Source of the DNA: Eledone cirrhosa
Taxonomy: Eukaryota > Mollusca > Cephalopoda > Octopoda > Eledonidae
Direction: 5' to 3'
Assembly: GCA_964016885.1 (NCBI GenBank)
Contig: OZ024743.1
Location: 342,557,781-342,621,780, forward strand
DNA: 64,000 nucleotides
How positions within the stretch are numbered: the first letter of the stretch is position 1; the number at the start of each line of letters is the position of its first letter. The translations under genes were made by a program, and so were the position numbers. This document shows, one piece after another, positions 10,908-21,190 of this stretch. The notes under the pieces were generated by a model. It was not told the DNA's origin. It ran no database searches and saw only the letters and a list, made by a program, of their open reading frames with translations.

Positions 10908-11490
10908 TTAATTATGGAGTAAAATATTAGCTGTGTACCAGTGAATATATGTAAGCGATTTATGGATGCAAAGCGAAAATAAATCTGTGCGTCTATTTAT
11001 TATAGAGTTAAAATTAGAGATAATGGTAAATTTTTCCGCTAGACATAAATTACAAGTTCTAGATATGGAAGCATTGGAATAAGAAGAAGCATTGCAAATT
11101 TTACGCAAAGAAATTTTGTAATTAATATTTTTGTCTTTTAAGGACCAGATGAGTTCTGAGAGTGCAGTGTTTGTTCTTTTAAGTGGGTATTTAAAAGACG
11201 AAGAATGGTTATATAATCTTGGCTTAAAGGAAGTAGAAGTAGAGCCAATGTAGGTACTAGTTATCACCTTACATTCGTATACTAAATTTTTATCAAGTCA
11301 GTAATTATTAAGAGGACATTTAGTTCTATTAGGGCAATTGCATTTACGATTAATGTTATTAACAAAGTTAGTTGCAAGTGGCCCAGAATTATTTATAGAA
11401 GGAATTGTAGTGGAGAAATTACCTAAAGGAGGTGCTAATGTTTCCTGATTTAGATTAGTATTAGTATTAGTATTGGATTGTTCCTCAACC
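10908..11490 (-). pseudogene. Penelope-like element C-terminus (GIY-YIG endonuclease), one in-frame stop
   Basis: The minus strand encodes a zinc-type cluster CNCPNRTKCPLNNY, then a TGA stop, then in the same frame LVYECKVITSTYIGS with RLYNHSSSFK, a GIY-YIG-type module, and RTCNLCLAEKFTII. This order (Cys cluster, GIY-YIG, terminal CNLC motif) is typical of the C-terminus of Penelope-like retroelements, which use it as a nicking endonuclease for integration. The reverse transcriptase is absent because the copy is cut off at a palindrome near 11,495. Only one stop separates the two open halves, so decay is moderate. 3' untranslated DNA and a same-strand hammerhead follow. Confidence 0.85.
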
Positions 11491-11512
11491 AAGGATTTGG
11501 TTGAGGAACAAC
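11481..11512. repeat. Perfect palindromic junction between two PLE copies
   Basis: ttgttcctcaaccaa, a 3-base centre (gga), then tttggttgaggaacaa. Both PLE copies read outward from it and both encode STK, S or D, then LVEEQ across it. This is the breakpoint of a head-to-head arrangement. Confidence 0.9.
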
Positions 11513-13484
11513 TGAATGACACAACATTCTATCATGAAATACCGTCAAATATAGACCACAACATCATAAAGAAGATCAACAACCTGGTTTCAAAATACCA
11601 CAACTCACTTACTGATAAGGAAAGAGACTACATCACCAATTTTGAGCCAAAAACCAGCAACCTGTATGGCCTACCGAAAGTTCATAAGTCAAAAGAAATA
11701 CAACTGGCAGTAAGAGAACAAAACAGTGAGTACATTAAATTACTACACCCAAAAGACTTAAAACTTAGACTTATTATAGCTGGTCCAACATGCCCCACCC
11801 ACCGTCTAAGCAATTTTGTTGACATTATTTTGAAACCACTAAGGGCGGTGGATTGGCAGTATCGGTAGAGGGTCGGACGCCATGCTTTGACGCATAGAGT
11901 TACGGCCCTTGCCATTCTGAGTTCAAATCCCGCCGAGGTTGACTTTGCCTTTCATCCTTACGGGGTCGATAAAATAAAGTACCAGTAATACACTGGGTAA
12001 TTGCTGGCCTTGTGCCAAAAGTAGAAACAATTATTTTGAAACCACTATGTATTCACATACCCAGTTTCATCCGGGATGATATCGACTTCCTGTCCCATCT
12101 TCCCAAAACCACGGAAATGAATTCACTTCTACTTAGTTTTGATGTGGTAAGCCTTTACACCAACATTACAGAGGGTTTAGGAATAGAAGCGGTTAAATAC
12201 TGGGTGGAAAAACATAGAGAAGTGATTCCCATCAGATTCACAGCGCCATTTATATTAGACGCAGTTAAACTTATTCTGGAAAACAACACTTTCTTCTTCA
12301 ATGGAAAGAATTACATCCAAATTAGAGGCACAGCGATGGGAACGAAGTTTGCTCCCGTTTACGCGAACTCTGTAATGGGATACTTAGAACAACAACTCTA
12401 CCAAGAAATAGAGGGAAAATATAGTACTGACTTTAGAAAGTACATTGAAAAATCTTGTCATCATCTGGACAGAATCTCTAGATACTCTGGATGAGTTCAA
12501 TATCCTCCTAAATAACCTACACCCATCTCTCCAATTCACAAAAGAGATGAGTAGGACCAAATTACCATTCCTAGATATAATGATAATCAAAAACGACACC
12601 ACCATTACCACGGATATATATTATAAACACACAGACACCCATCAATATCTGAATTTTAAGTCGTGCCATCCACCTCATACAAAACGCAACATGCCATACT
12701 GCCTAGCCAGAAGAATTTGTACCATTGTAGACGATACGAATACCAGGTACAAACGCCTAATAGAACTAAGAGAATTTTTGCTCAAACAAAAATGCCCATC
12801 TCTACTTATAGAAAATGGCATATAGCGGGCTATAAAAATACCTATACAACAACTTAGGACAACCCAAGGAAGAAGAAACCAAGAACTGATCATACCATTT
12901 ATAATGACACACAACCCATGTCACCAGAATATCTTCAACACTGCCAAAGCAAACCTACCGATCATTGCTCAAAGTAATGAATTAAAAGGCGTAATCACAG
13001 ATCGATCTTTGACTCTTAGTAAAAGACAGCCGAAAAATGTGAAGCAATTACTAACAAAAGCAAAGTTAACAACAAAGACCAATCATTCACTGTATCTAAA
13101 TGCAATGATAGTCGTTGCGGCACATGTCAATCCATACACGCCGGTCAATATATGAAAACAAAAACTGGAAATATATTCCCAAATGCAAATATGAACTGCA
13201 AAAGCAGAAATCTAATTTACTGCATTAAATGGCCGAATTGTGAAGAACTATATGTCGGTCAAACTGGAAATGAACTATCGGAACGTGCATGGGTACACCG
13301 ACAGCAAATCAGAGACCCAAATGTCCGTCATATACCCCTAAGTAACCATCTAGCAACATGTGGTCAGGGAATATTTATAATATTCCCATTCTACAAATTA
13401 CACAACCCAAGTGAAATCAAGAGAAAAATCAAAGAAAAGAATTTTCTTGATAAATTCAAACCCAAGCTAAATGAACAATAATAA
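11491..13484 (+). pseudogene. Penelope-like element: RT plus GIY-YIG, broken in four places
   Basis: PLE retrotransposon coding region, 5'-truncated at the palindromic junction. In order: an N-terminal RT stretch with LYGLPKVHKS (about 11,665), an RT block LLLSFDVVSLYTNI (about 12,118), GTAMGTKFAPVYANSVMGYL (about 12,330), thumb-like RTKLPFLDIMI (about 12,555), a Cys cluster CNDSRCGTC (about 13,100), and a GIY-YIG module LIYCIKWPNCEELYVGQTGN (about 13,215). Breaks: a SINE at 11,842-12,029; loss of the catalytic YxDD segment with a frame change near 12,455; a TAG at 12,823-12,825; a frameshift near 13,060. Removing the SINE plus one target copy (206 bp) keeps the reading frame, so the ORF was open there when hit. 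No function is expected now. Confidence 0.9.
11842..12029 (+). mobile_element. Full-length tRNA-derived SINE with 18-bp target duplication
   Basis: Best reference copy in the window, 188 bp. A-box-like tggcagtatcgg lies at 11,854-11,865 and B-box-like gttcaaatcc at 11,921-11,930. The conserved body gtcgataaaataaagtacc follows, and the end is aaaagtagaaaca. It is flanked by exact direct repeats attattttgaaaccacta at 11,824-11,841 and 12,030-12,047. Perfect duplications imply a comparatively recent insertion into the PLE. SINEs carry no protein, so mobilisation would be by a LINE in trans. Confidence 0.95.
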
Positions 13485-13489
13485 TGGGG

Positions 13490-13858
13490 CATTACTCCTA
13501 CTATGACTATGACTACGACCATGTCGACTACGACCACTAACGACTACAACAACAATAATAATAATAATAAAAGTGATTTGATGGTGATGATTACTAGAAA
13601 ATGCTCTTTTCATCATTTCTAAAAATAGCAAAACAATTGATGCTTTGGATAGGATCAATTAGTGGTCGTTAGACATGCTCAACCAACCGGGACGCCTAAA
13701 CCAATCAGCTTTAGTAATTCAGTGAAACTACACACCGATTGGTCGAAATACAGTTTGCAAGATTTAGCATTCTGAAGCCACTTTTCACTGTATATAAGGA
13801 AACAAAATTTACCCATCATTGCATTTCCATTGCATCGATGGTGTGGAGAGGGGAGACT

Positions 13859-13860
<2 letters not shown>
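13490..13860. other. PLE downstream DNA, unassigned
   Basis: Starts with trinucleotide-like acgactac and (aat)n stretches just after the PLE stop. The rest has no recognisable feature. Confidence 0.4.

Positions 13861-13909
<49 letters not shown>
13861..13909. repeat. (TA)n microsatellite
   Basis: Pure TA array. From 13,910 to 14,385 I see no gene. A 89-codon frame at 14,022-14,291 has no recognised domain. Confidence 0.95.
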
Positions 13910-13912
<3 letters not shown>

Positions 13913-14384
13913 ACATGCTGTTTACACTGACCTTACCTTTGTCCCTTCGTCGACATGATATCGCTTCCTCCTAAAAACAGCTGGTGGGAGCGATATTAGT
14001 AGAAGAAAATGTCGTGGTTTCGTGGTTCACTCTGTAGACGATTTTTCTCGTTGTCCGTTCCCCTCTCACCATAATTCTGATACCGTAGTAGCTTCTCTCA
14101 TCATTCAAACATTATGTTTACTCCTCGCAAAGGGTTTTCTCTACTATCAACGCCGGTTTTTCACTCAAATCCTTTCGCTATATCCACGCTGGAGATGTCT
14201 CTGTCTCCCTCTCCTGTTCATAAATCATCTCTCTACTCTATTTTCTAAGTATATACCTAGCCATATAGAACATGGTGGATCTAGCCACTAATCCACGACA
14301 TCCTAACTCAGCTGGAAGCTTTGTATAACGGCACCCTCGACCATCACACGTATCGTTTACTTCTTCATATTTTACGTAATTTCA

Positions 14385-14387
<3 letters not shown>

Positions 14388-14465
<78 letters not shown>

Positions 14466-14473
14466 ATATATAT
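14388..14473. repeat. (TA)n microsatellite next to an inverted repeat
   Basis: TA array with a single tttata interruption. It ends exactly where the inverted repeat at 14,474 begins. Confidence 0.95.
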
Positions 14474-14637
14474 AGGAGAAAGTATGACCCCGACGGCAGA
14501 GCTCAAGCCGTTTCGAAGGCTATTTCTGGACTAAAGTAAGAGTGTTTTAGTCGGAGACTAAAGAAAATCTTACTTTAGTCCAGAAATAGCCGTCGAAACG
14601 GCTTGAGCTCTGCCGTCGGGGTCATACTTTCTCCTAT
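14474..14637. repeat. Inverted repeat of two half-hammerheads (CGGC family)
   Basis: Arms of about 65 bp (aggagaaagtatgacc... and ...ggtcatactttctcct) with a TAGTC-rich centre. Each arm has the GAAA / helix III (CGGC with GCCG) / GUC cleavage part of the family seen complete at 21,189 and 30,468. The CUGANGA half is replaced by the opposing arm. It is followed at 14,638-14,720 by flank sequence that is shared with 21,415-21,497 and, inverted, with 30,380-30,460. Confidence 0.8.
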
Positions 14638-14782
14638 TACCCACTCTACCACCCTAAGTATTTAGTACTCTGGTGCGTTATGATGTATCTGGTTCCTTAC
14701 CGCAACTCCTTCGTTATATATATATATATATATATATATAAATATATATATAAGATCAAAAGATGGTTAAATGAGTTCCATG

Positions 14783-14853
14783 TATTTTATTATGTGCATT
14801 TCAAAAACAAATATCATCATGCAATAACATTTGGGTTTTCATCAGATAAAATA
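14783..14853 (-). ncRNA. Type I hammerhead ribozyme motif, intact core
   Basis: Minus strand: core CUGAUGA (14,839-14,845) and GAAA (14,799-14,802). Helix I is UAUUUUAU with AUAAAAUA, eight pairs. Helix III is AUGCACAU and the predicted cleavage triplet is AUA. The long helix II is more imperfect than in the 9,889 copy. Confidence 0.8.
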
Positions 14854-14969
14854 GGAGGACATGATATGAAGGTTAAAAACACTTGTGGATAGTGCAGTTT
14901 TAAATCAAAATATGTTGATTTAAAACTGCACTATCCACAAGTGTTTTTAACCTTCATATCATGTCCTCC

Positions 14970-15040
14970 TATTTTATCCGATTAAAACACAAATGTTATT
15001 GCATGATGATATTTGTTTTTGAAATGCGCATAATAAAATA
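14970..15040 (+). ncRNA. Hammerhead motif, opposite arm, two core substitutions
   Basis: Plus strand: helix I and helix III (AUGCGCAU) are intact and GAAA is present at 15,021-15,024. The core reads CCGAUUA instead of CUGAUGA, which should abolish cleavage. Its partner arm keeps the canonical core. Confidence 0.7.
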
Positions 15041-15179
15041 CATGGAACTCATTTAACCATCTTTTGATCTTATATATTATGTATACTCCAGTCCTACAAA
15101 CTGTGGAGTGCTTCTTATCCGATATCTGCATTGCTTTATTGTACTACAATAAAACTCACCTCCTACATATATAAATATA

Positions 15180-15221
15180 TATATATATGATATATTATAT
15201 ATATATATATGTATATATGTA

Positions 15222-15260
<39 letters not shown>

Positions 15261-15262
15261 CA
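15180..15262. repeat. Interrupted (TA)n array
   Basis: TA units with gata, gtatata and tacat interruptions, ending at the PLE fragment. Confidence 0.9.
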
Positions 15263-15267
15263 TATAT

Positions 15268-15486
15268 AATACATCAGAAAAAAGAATATCGATTATAACC
15301 TGACCTGGAGTGTGCTCAAAAGGGCCACCCCTTATCAAAATAAGAGATATGAGTGTAGATTATGCTCCCAGGAACGTTTTGAAATAATGAAATCTAAGGA
15401 TATCCTATTAAATAAGCGACAGGAATTAATTATATCTTGAAATTATAGAATTAGAAGAAGGTTCAAATTTTATAAACCTAATTAAT
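15268..15486 (+). pseudogene. PLE C-terminal fragment
   Basis: Plus strand encodes RKKNIDYNLTWSVLKRA, then YECRLCSQERFEIM, then LLNKRQELI. This is the conserved tail after the GIY-YIG module of PLEs; compare the CNLC motifs at 10,908 and 31,585. It starts where a (TA)n array stops, so the rest of the element is missing. About 65 codons remain open. Confidence 0.75.
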
Positions 15487-16367
15487 ATACACCTTACACT
15501 TATATTTTACATATTATTATAATTAGTTTTTTTAATTTAGTTAACCTATAATTAGTACTTTACTATAGAGAACTTCATAATTTTATTTCCCTCTTACAGC
15601 TCTCTTTTCCTAAAATTAATACCTAAAAGTATACATATAAATTAATTTAATTTCCTATAATGAATCTAGATTGCTTGTAGTTTATATAAGATTGGTATTT
15701 CTCACTACTACCCTTATCCCCAAATTTTTTTTCCTTCGTTTTTAACAACATTCTTTAATAACATATAATTGTTATTTATCACATCCATATGAATTAATAT
15801 AAATTTATCAATTCATTTAATTTCTGGTTATAGATCTAGATTCCTTGTGGTTTAAATAAGATTGGTGTTTCTCACTAATATCCTTACCCTAAAATTTTAC
15901 TTTCCTTCGTTTTTAACATTATTATTTAATAACATCAAATTTTCGTGTACCCTTCACCGGCTTGACCTCTTTTCATCCCCAAAGTATTCTTTTCATTCAA
16001 AGTATTCTTTCCATTCAAAACATAAGTCTGCACTCCTCTACCCCTAAATTAAATTTCTACTACTACTATTCTATCAACTTGACCTCTTACTACTTTTCTA
16101 TTGGTCAATTCAAAACCTGTTCCCAAACAGACCTATTATATTAAATCTTTGTTGTTTTTTTTTCAATAAACAAATCTCATAATTTCTGAAGACAGCATAT
16201 ATATATATGTGAAGGTATGTATATTTCCTCTGATAGTTTGTAATATTTTTACATAGATCTATATGATATACATACCAACACACATATATATCCTAGAAAC
16301 GATCGTAAAATGATGAATTTTTTAATATAAGGAACTTGTTCTTTGTTTTTATTCATTGTTTTTATTA

Positions 16368-16401
<34 letters not shown>

Positions 16402-16480
16402 GCACACACGCATATATGTATTTGTATATAGATGTAGATAGATAGCTATAGATACAAATATATATTAATATATACATGCA
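15487..16480. repeat. AT-rich PLE-downstream DNA with a tandem duplication
   Basis: Two diverged copies of a roughly 178-bp unit are recognisable: tctagattgcttgtagttta...ccttcgtttttaaca near 15,663 and tctagattccttgtggttta...ccttcgtttttaaca near 15,835. Further on a small attcttttcattcaaagt duplication occurs near 15,985. No gene is seen. Confidence 0.6.
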
Positions 16481-16483
16481 TAA

Positions 16484-16690
16484 TAATGATTTCAACTTTA
16501 GGCACAAGGCCAGCAATGTTGGAGAAGGGGGGAAAGTCGATTAAATTGTCCCCAGTGTGCGACTGGTACTTTATTTTATCGACCCCGTAACAATGAAAGG
16601 CAAAGCTAACTTCGGCGGGATTTGAACACAGAACGAAAAAGGCAGTAACTCTATGCCACGAATCATGTTGTCCGACGCTCTACCGATCGG
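16484..16690 (-). mobile_element. tRNA-derived SINE, type II (with G-rich insert)
   Basis: As the type I SINE, but between the 'ggcacaaggccagcaat' end and the 'tggtactttattttatcg' body it has an extra gttggagaaggggggaaag then tcgattaaattgtcccc. The same insert is at 28,066 and 34,743, so this is a subfamily. The B-box complement is present as tttgaacacag. Confidence 0.85.
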
Positions 16691-16854
16691 AGTTTTTGTA
16701 ACAAACTAGAAGCTTCAACCAATTTTAAGTGCAAATTAATGGTAAATCGTAGTCAGATCATATATATGAGAATTGGTATCTTCAGCAGTCGGATTGCATT
16801 GATAACCACTCCCACTAACACAACTGGTCCATTTATGGATGAATGACTGTCACT

Positions 16855-17060
16855 AATACACACACATATCTAACTACCAACCTACCTGCCAAATTATCTA
16901 CCTACCTATCTGCCTACCTACCTACAATAAATACATACATACATATATACATATACATACACACATACAAGCACACATCCTCACCCACCACACACACACG
17001 CACATACACACACACAGACACACACACATATATATTTATATATATATATATATATAAATA
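16855..17060. repeat. Short compound ACAC/CTAC/TA microsatellites
   Basis: CTAC- and CATA-type units then (AC)n and (TA)n. From 17,061 to 17,600 nothing is recognisable. Confidence 0.8.
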
Positions 17061-17611
17061 TAACTGTTCACGTTAAAGATATTTCACTGTAAGACATTTT
17101 AAGTGTGGCGTTTGCAGGGGATGATATAAAATAATGCTGTTTAGAAAGAGATCAATTAAATTGCTGAACATTATCGTCAAATGTTTGGTTATAAACAATA
17201 TTACTCCAACAATTCTAGTATATATGTTACCGTGTATAACAGGCTAAATATAGCAAAAAAGTTTTTTTATGTTATACATCTACTTGTAAAGTTACTCACA
17301 TAATGTGTCATTATTGTCATTTTTGAAGGAAAACATTTTGTACGTGTCTGCTTTGCCTAAGTTACAGGTTTTTTTTATTCACGCTATATGCTTTAGCACT
17401 AGAGTTGATATCTTATATTATCTGTTTTCTTTATTTCTACTTTTCAAACGCCAAGTGAAATTATAGTGGGAAATGTCTTCGCGACGTTGTTTATTGAAAC
17501 ACTATATATATTAGATGTGTTCTTGGTCTTTATTGTACATTAGTTAGGCACTTAATATTTAAATGAAAATTATTTCGCTTCATACAATTGCATTTACTAT
17601 TCGCGCTTGCA

Positions 17612-17874
<263 letters not shown>

Positions 17875-18059
17875 TAGAGGATCGACTGTGGGTTCAATTG
17901 GTTTCGGATAATTACTTCTATCCTTCCTAAGGAAAGCATCTCAAATTTAAAGGAAATGAGAAAAGGCAAGTGAAGTAAAAAGGAAGAGAAGAAAAAGAGA
18001 AATAAGATAAAATGAACGTACCTCTGCTTCAAACCTACATGCGAACCCGGAGAGTAACC

Positions 18060-18135
18060 ATCTTTAACACCTCAATGTTAGGCACCGCACTGTTTGAAGA
18101 TTTGTTAATCATTCTCAGGACATATTGGTTACTCG
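18060..18135 (-). ncRNA. Decayed copy of the 18,357 hammerhead family
   Basis: Minus strand reads CCUGAGAAUGAUUAAC, then AAAUCUUCAAACAGUGCGG. This aligns with the family motif but GAAA is CAAA and the core is disrupted. The flank 'catattggttactc' repeats 'catattggtaactc' of the intact copy. Confidence 0.5.
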
Positions 18136-18356
18136 GTGATATATTCACAGAAAAAATTGAAGGAAAGGAAAGTTAAAACCTTGTCTTAGCGCTACTGCCA
18201 ATTAAATATAACCTGCTAGGCCCGCACTATATGCAAATGACCACTTCCACCCGATGTTTTCTGCTTTCCTATTTGCAAATGACCATCTCCAGCAAGTTAT
18301 CATTGTGCAAAATTTAATATAGACTATAATCTATTTCATGCCAGTAGGTTTTACGT

Positions 18357-18411
18357 GAGTGTTGCTGACGAAACATTAACAAATCTTGAAACAGCGCGCT
18401 GTCTGATATTC
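18357..18411 (+). ncRNA. Type I hammerhead ribozyme motif, intact core (CUGACGA)
   Basis: Plus strand: core CUGACGA (18,365-18,371) and GAAA (18,388-18,391). Helix II is AACAUU with AAUCUU (one C-C mismatch, loop AACA). Helix III is CAGC-GC-GCUG closed by A-U, followed by cleavage triplet GUC. Helix I pairs GAGUGUUG with UGAUAUUC over eight positions, several of them G-U. The robust helix III and the canonical GUC make it a good activity candidate despite weak helix I. Confidence 0.75.
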
Positions 18412-18439
18412 TCAGAACATATTGGTAACTCTATGATAT

Positions 18440-18469
18440 ATACGTATATATATATATATATATATATAC

Positions 18470-18541
<72 letters not shown>
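18440..18541. repeat. (TA)n with tacgta interruption
   Basis: TA array directly downstream of the hammerhead copy, with one internal tacgta. Confidence 0.95.
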
Positions 18542-18545
<4 letters not shown>

Positions 18546-18635
18546 TGTGTATAAACAACGTATTATATGTATTTATATTTGTTTTCACATACACTTCTAT
18601 TATGCTTAAACGCTGTCTTAGTACCACCGGTAATT

Positions 18636-18680
18636 ATACACACACACACACACACACACATACACACACACACACGCACG

Positions 18681-18737
<57 letters not shown>

Positions 18738-18738
18738 G

Positions 18739-18798
<60 letters not shown>

Positions 18799-18799
18799 G

Positions 18800-18843
<44 letters not shown>

Positions 18844-18844
18844 G

Positions 18845-18876
<32 letters not shown>
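18636..18876. repeat. (AC)n then (TA)n punctuated by tacgtta
   Basis: About 40 bp of AC, then about 200 bp of TA interrupted three times by the same tacgtta motif (near 18,734, 18,796 and 18,840). The shared interruption implies duplication of TA blocks together with the motif. Confidence 0.95.
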
Positions 18877-19010
18877 GATATTGTTATACTTTGGGAGGGT
18901 CATGTTGCCAATAAGAAACACACGCACCAGTTACTTCACTTCAATTTATTATAATAAATTTATAAATTTAGGAATTTATCAATTTTCGGTTGGTTGGTTG
19001 GTTCCACAAC
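18877..19010. repeat. Left inverted terminal repeat of PLE-B
   Basis: gatattgttatactttggg... through ttggttggttggttcc. The reverse complement is at 20,632-20,766, and a direct copy begins at 63,842. It contains the AT-rich attataataaatttataaat block. It encloses the PLE fragment with the right repeat. Confidence 0.9.
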
Positions 19011-19030
19011 CAGAAGGTTGTTTATATATT

Positions 19031-19073
19031 GTCAAAGTTCTTTCGTCACACATTCTGTGACCTCTTCAGTGAC
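19031..19073 (-). ncRNA. Type I hammerhead ribozyme motif, intact core, downstream of PLE-B
   Basis: Minus strand: helix I GUCA with UGAC, core CUGAAGA (19,063-19,069), helix II GUCACA with UGUGAC (one extra G before it), GAAA (19,041-19,044), helix III AAG-AA-CUU, predicted cleavage triplet CUU. It lies 0.2 kb downstream of the PLE-B stop on the same strand. The two-base helix III loop is the minimal form known for PLE hammerheads. Confidence 0.7.
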
Positions 19074-19274
19074 TGGGGATTCTTTTCTTTGTTTTTGTGC
19101 CTCTCCTTTGTTCTGTCCTAGGCCATCTTGTTTCTGTGTGTGTGTTGTGTGCTCAGTCTGCGCATGCGCCACATCCGGGTGTCTGTGTGTGTTTATATTC
19201 GTTTATTTATTTGTTTATTTACATGTTACAGGTTGGTTGTTTGTTCTATGTGCGTGTGTGTTTTCATTTTGTAC

Positions 19275-20630
19275 TTAATTGTAAGTTATTATGTTGCTGT
19301 TCCACTCATGTTTTCTATTTAATTTTGGTTGTAATTCTTTTATGTTTATTGCCTCTGTGATTTGTCTAAACATTGCGTCTTTTCTGTGTGTAGATTCTAT
19401 TTTTATTTCTATGTTTTCTAATTTACCCTTATGTTCTATTTTAGCATGTTGGTAGAGTACAGATGATTCTTTACTATCTTGAAGGTCTCGCCAGTGTTCA
19501 TTTATCCGTTCCCCTACACTACGAGCTGTCTCACTTATGTACACTATATTTTTGTCTCTACTTTGTCCTTCAGTACGTCTTATGCTATATACTACAATTC
19601 TAGTTTTACAGTTAATATGGGGGCTTAATTTACAGATTATACATTTCTTATCTATACAGGGGGGTCTTTGAAAAGGGTATGTATTGCTAATAAGTGTTTT
19701 TATGGAGGTACCTGGTCTTTTTACTATCTTAATTTTGAGTTTATGTTTATCTAAGGCCCTTCTAAATTTGTAAGCTAATTCACCTCTAGGGGTTGTATCG
19801 ATGAACATTACACTCTGGTATGTATTGCTATCATACCATGAGTTTATTCTATTACCCTTATTCCTAGTTCTTTCTATTCTATTCCAAAATTTGCTCCTAT
19901 ACAAGGGGTAGGTCCCATTTGTGTCATTATTTACCATTTTTTCCCATTTGGTTCTGGCTCCTCTATACACTCTGATTTTATCTCTCTGATTGTAACCAGA
20001 GAACTGCATACGGTGGATTTAAGTGTTGTATGTGTCTCTCTAGTTCTTCGGGGTTGCACATGCGGGACACGTTTCTCATGACCCGTACCAAATCCGCAAT
20101 CAGTATGTTGATTTTGGTATGGTCCGAAACAGCTGAGATATTTGGAAGTCATGGGTTTGGCATAATGGGAATCGAGGATTTGTTTTTTGTTATTAATGGT
20201 ATCTAACCAGAGCTCTGTGTCTAGTACAGGTAATCGATGGTTGGGGTGTTTGCTTAGGTAGTCTATAGTAACTCTAATACTCTGGTGGATGGAGTTAGCT
20301 ATTTGCTGGATACTTTCCATTGTGTTTTTCTCTAATTCCTAACTGTTCTCTAGTGGGGGTGTTTTAATTACGATGTTTATATCATCCACGTAGCGGGAGT
20401 ACATTATCAGGGTTAAGGGTCTTCTAATTGTTCTTTAAGTTTAAGTTTAAGTCTACTGTCCCACGATACCATGAATGAGTTAGCTATGTCGCTTGCAATG
20501 CTAACACCAATGGCTGCTCCCTCCTCTTGGGCATATGCTTTTCCATTAAATTTGAACATATGTTCCTTAAGGGTTAATTTTATGCTGCCCCCCCCACCGC
20601 ATGTGCAATCATTTTCTTTAGTTCATCGTG
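19275..20630 (-). pseudogene. Penelope-like element B: RT 3' half plus GIY-YIG, frameshifted
   Basis: Minus-strand PLE coding remains. From upstream: MFKFNGKAYAQEEGAAIGVS (about 20,560), the catalytic YVDD at 20,381-20,392 in the stretch RYVDDINIVI, thumb-like HRLPVLDTELWLD (about 20,240), Cys cluster PPCIDKKCIICK (about 19,655), GIY-YIG-like IVYISETARSVGERINEH (about 19,535), and a C-terminal QLQPKLNRK-like motif (about 19,320). At least one frame change separates the RT part (to about 19,931) from the endonuclease part, and a stop lies near 20,425. In the YIG box the glycine is serine (YIS). The 5' half of the RT is absent because the copy ends at an inverted terminal repeat. Confidence 0.85.
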
Positions 20631-20631
20631 G

Positions 20632-20757
20632 TTTTCGGAACCAACCAACCAACCGGAAATTTATAAATTCCTAAATTTATAAATGTATTATAATAAATTG
20701 AAGTGAAAGCTACTGGTGCGTGTGTTTCTTATTTGCAACATCACCCTCCCAAAGTAT

Positions 20758-20766
<9 letters not shown>
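20632..20766. repeat. Right inverted terminal repeat of PLE-B
   Basis: Reverse complement of 18,877-19,010, ending ccctcccaaagtataac and then a (TA)n array. The element is thus bounded by inverted copies of one terminal repeat, with (TA)n outside both. Confidence 0.9.
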
Positions 20767-20825
<59 letters not shown>

Positions 20826-20884
20826 GTATATATAAATATATATATATATATATATAAACGTATATATATATATATATATAAACG

Positions 20885-20912
<28 letters not shown>
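20762..20912. repeat. (TA)n with repeated aaacgta interruptions
   Basis: TA array outside the right terminal repeat. The motif taaacgtata occurs twice and tacgtata once. It mirrors the punctuated array at 18,675-18,875 on the other side of PLE-B. Confidence 0.95.
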
Positions 20913-20917
<5 letters not shown>

Positions 20918-20934
20918 TATTCTTTTATTTTAAT

Positions 20935-21190
20935 TTTTATCTTACTCCTTTTAAACTCCCCTCCTCTTTTTCCCCAGTACAATTTTTCGAATTTTTATAC
21001 ACTATCCTTAGAATCTGCTGTATAGATTTCACTTTCAACGCCTGACTGGCTTTCTTCACTCACTCTCTGTTCTACCGGCAAGTTCAGCCACCCCTACCTC
21101 CCACCAAATGCCATAATAGATTTATTTGTCTTTATAACTAATTTTAACCAATCCTCTTGACAATTACTATCTTCCCATATAAGGAAGTAC
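20935..21190. other. PLE-downstream-like DNA
   Basis: It contains ctcctctttttccccagtac, ccttagaatctgctgtatag and cttcccatataaggaagtac. These match, inverted, the 30,570-30,820 region downstream of another PLE. It is terminal untranslated DNA of the CGGC hammerhead family. Confidence 0.6.

Larger units (their letters stand above)
14750..15070. repeat. 320-bp near-perfect palindrome, PLE terminal-repeat inverted dimer
   Basis: The left arm begins aagatcaaaagatggtta and the right arm ends taaccatcttttgatctt. Arms are about 155 bp around the centre aatatgttga. The sequence matches the PLE terminal region at 9,850-10,030. It is therefore a tail-to-tail pair of that terminal repeat. Each arm carries one hammerhead (next entries). 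Confidence 0.9.
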
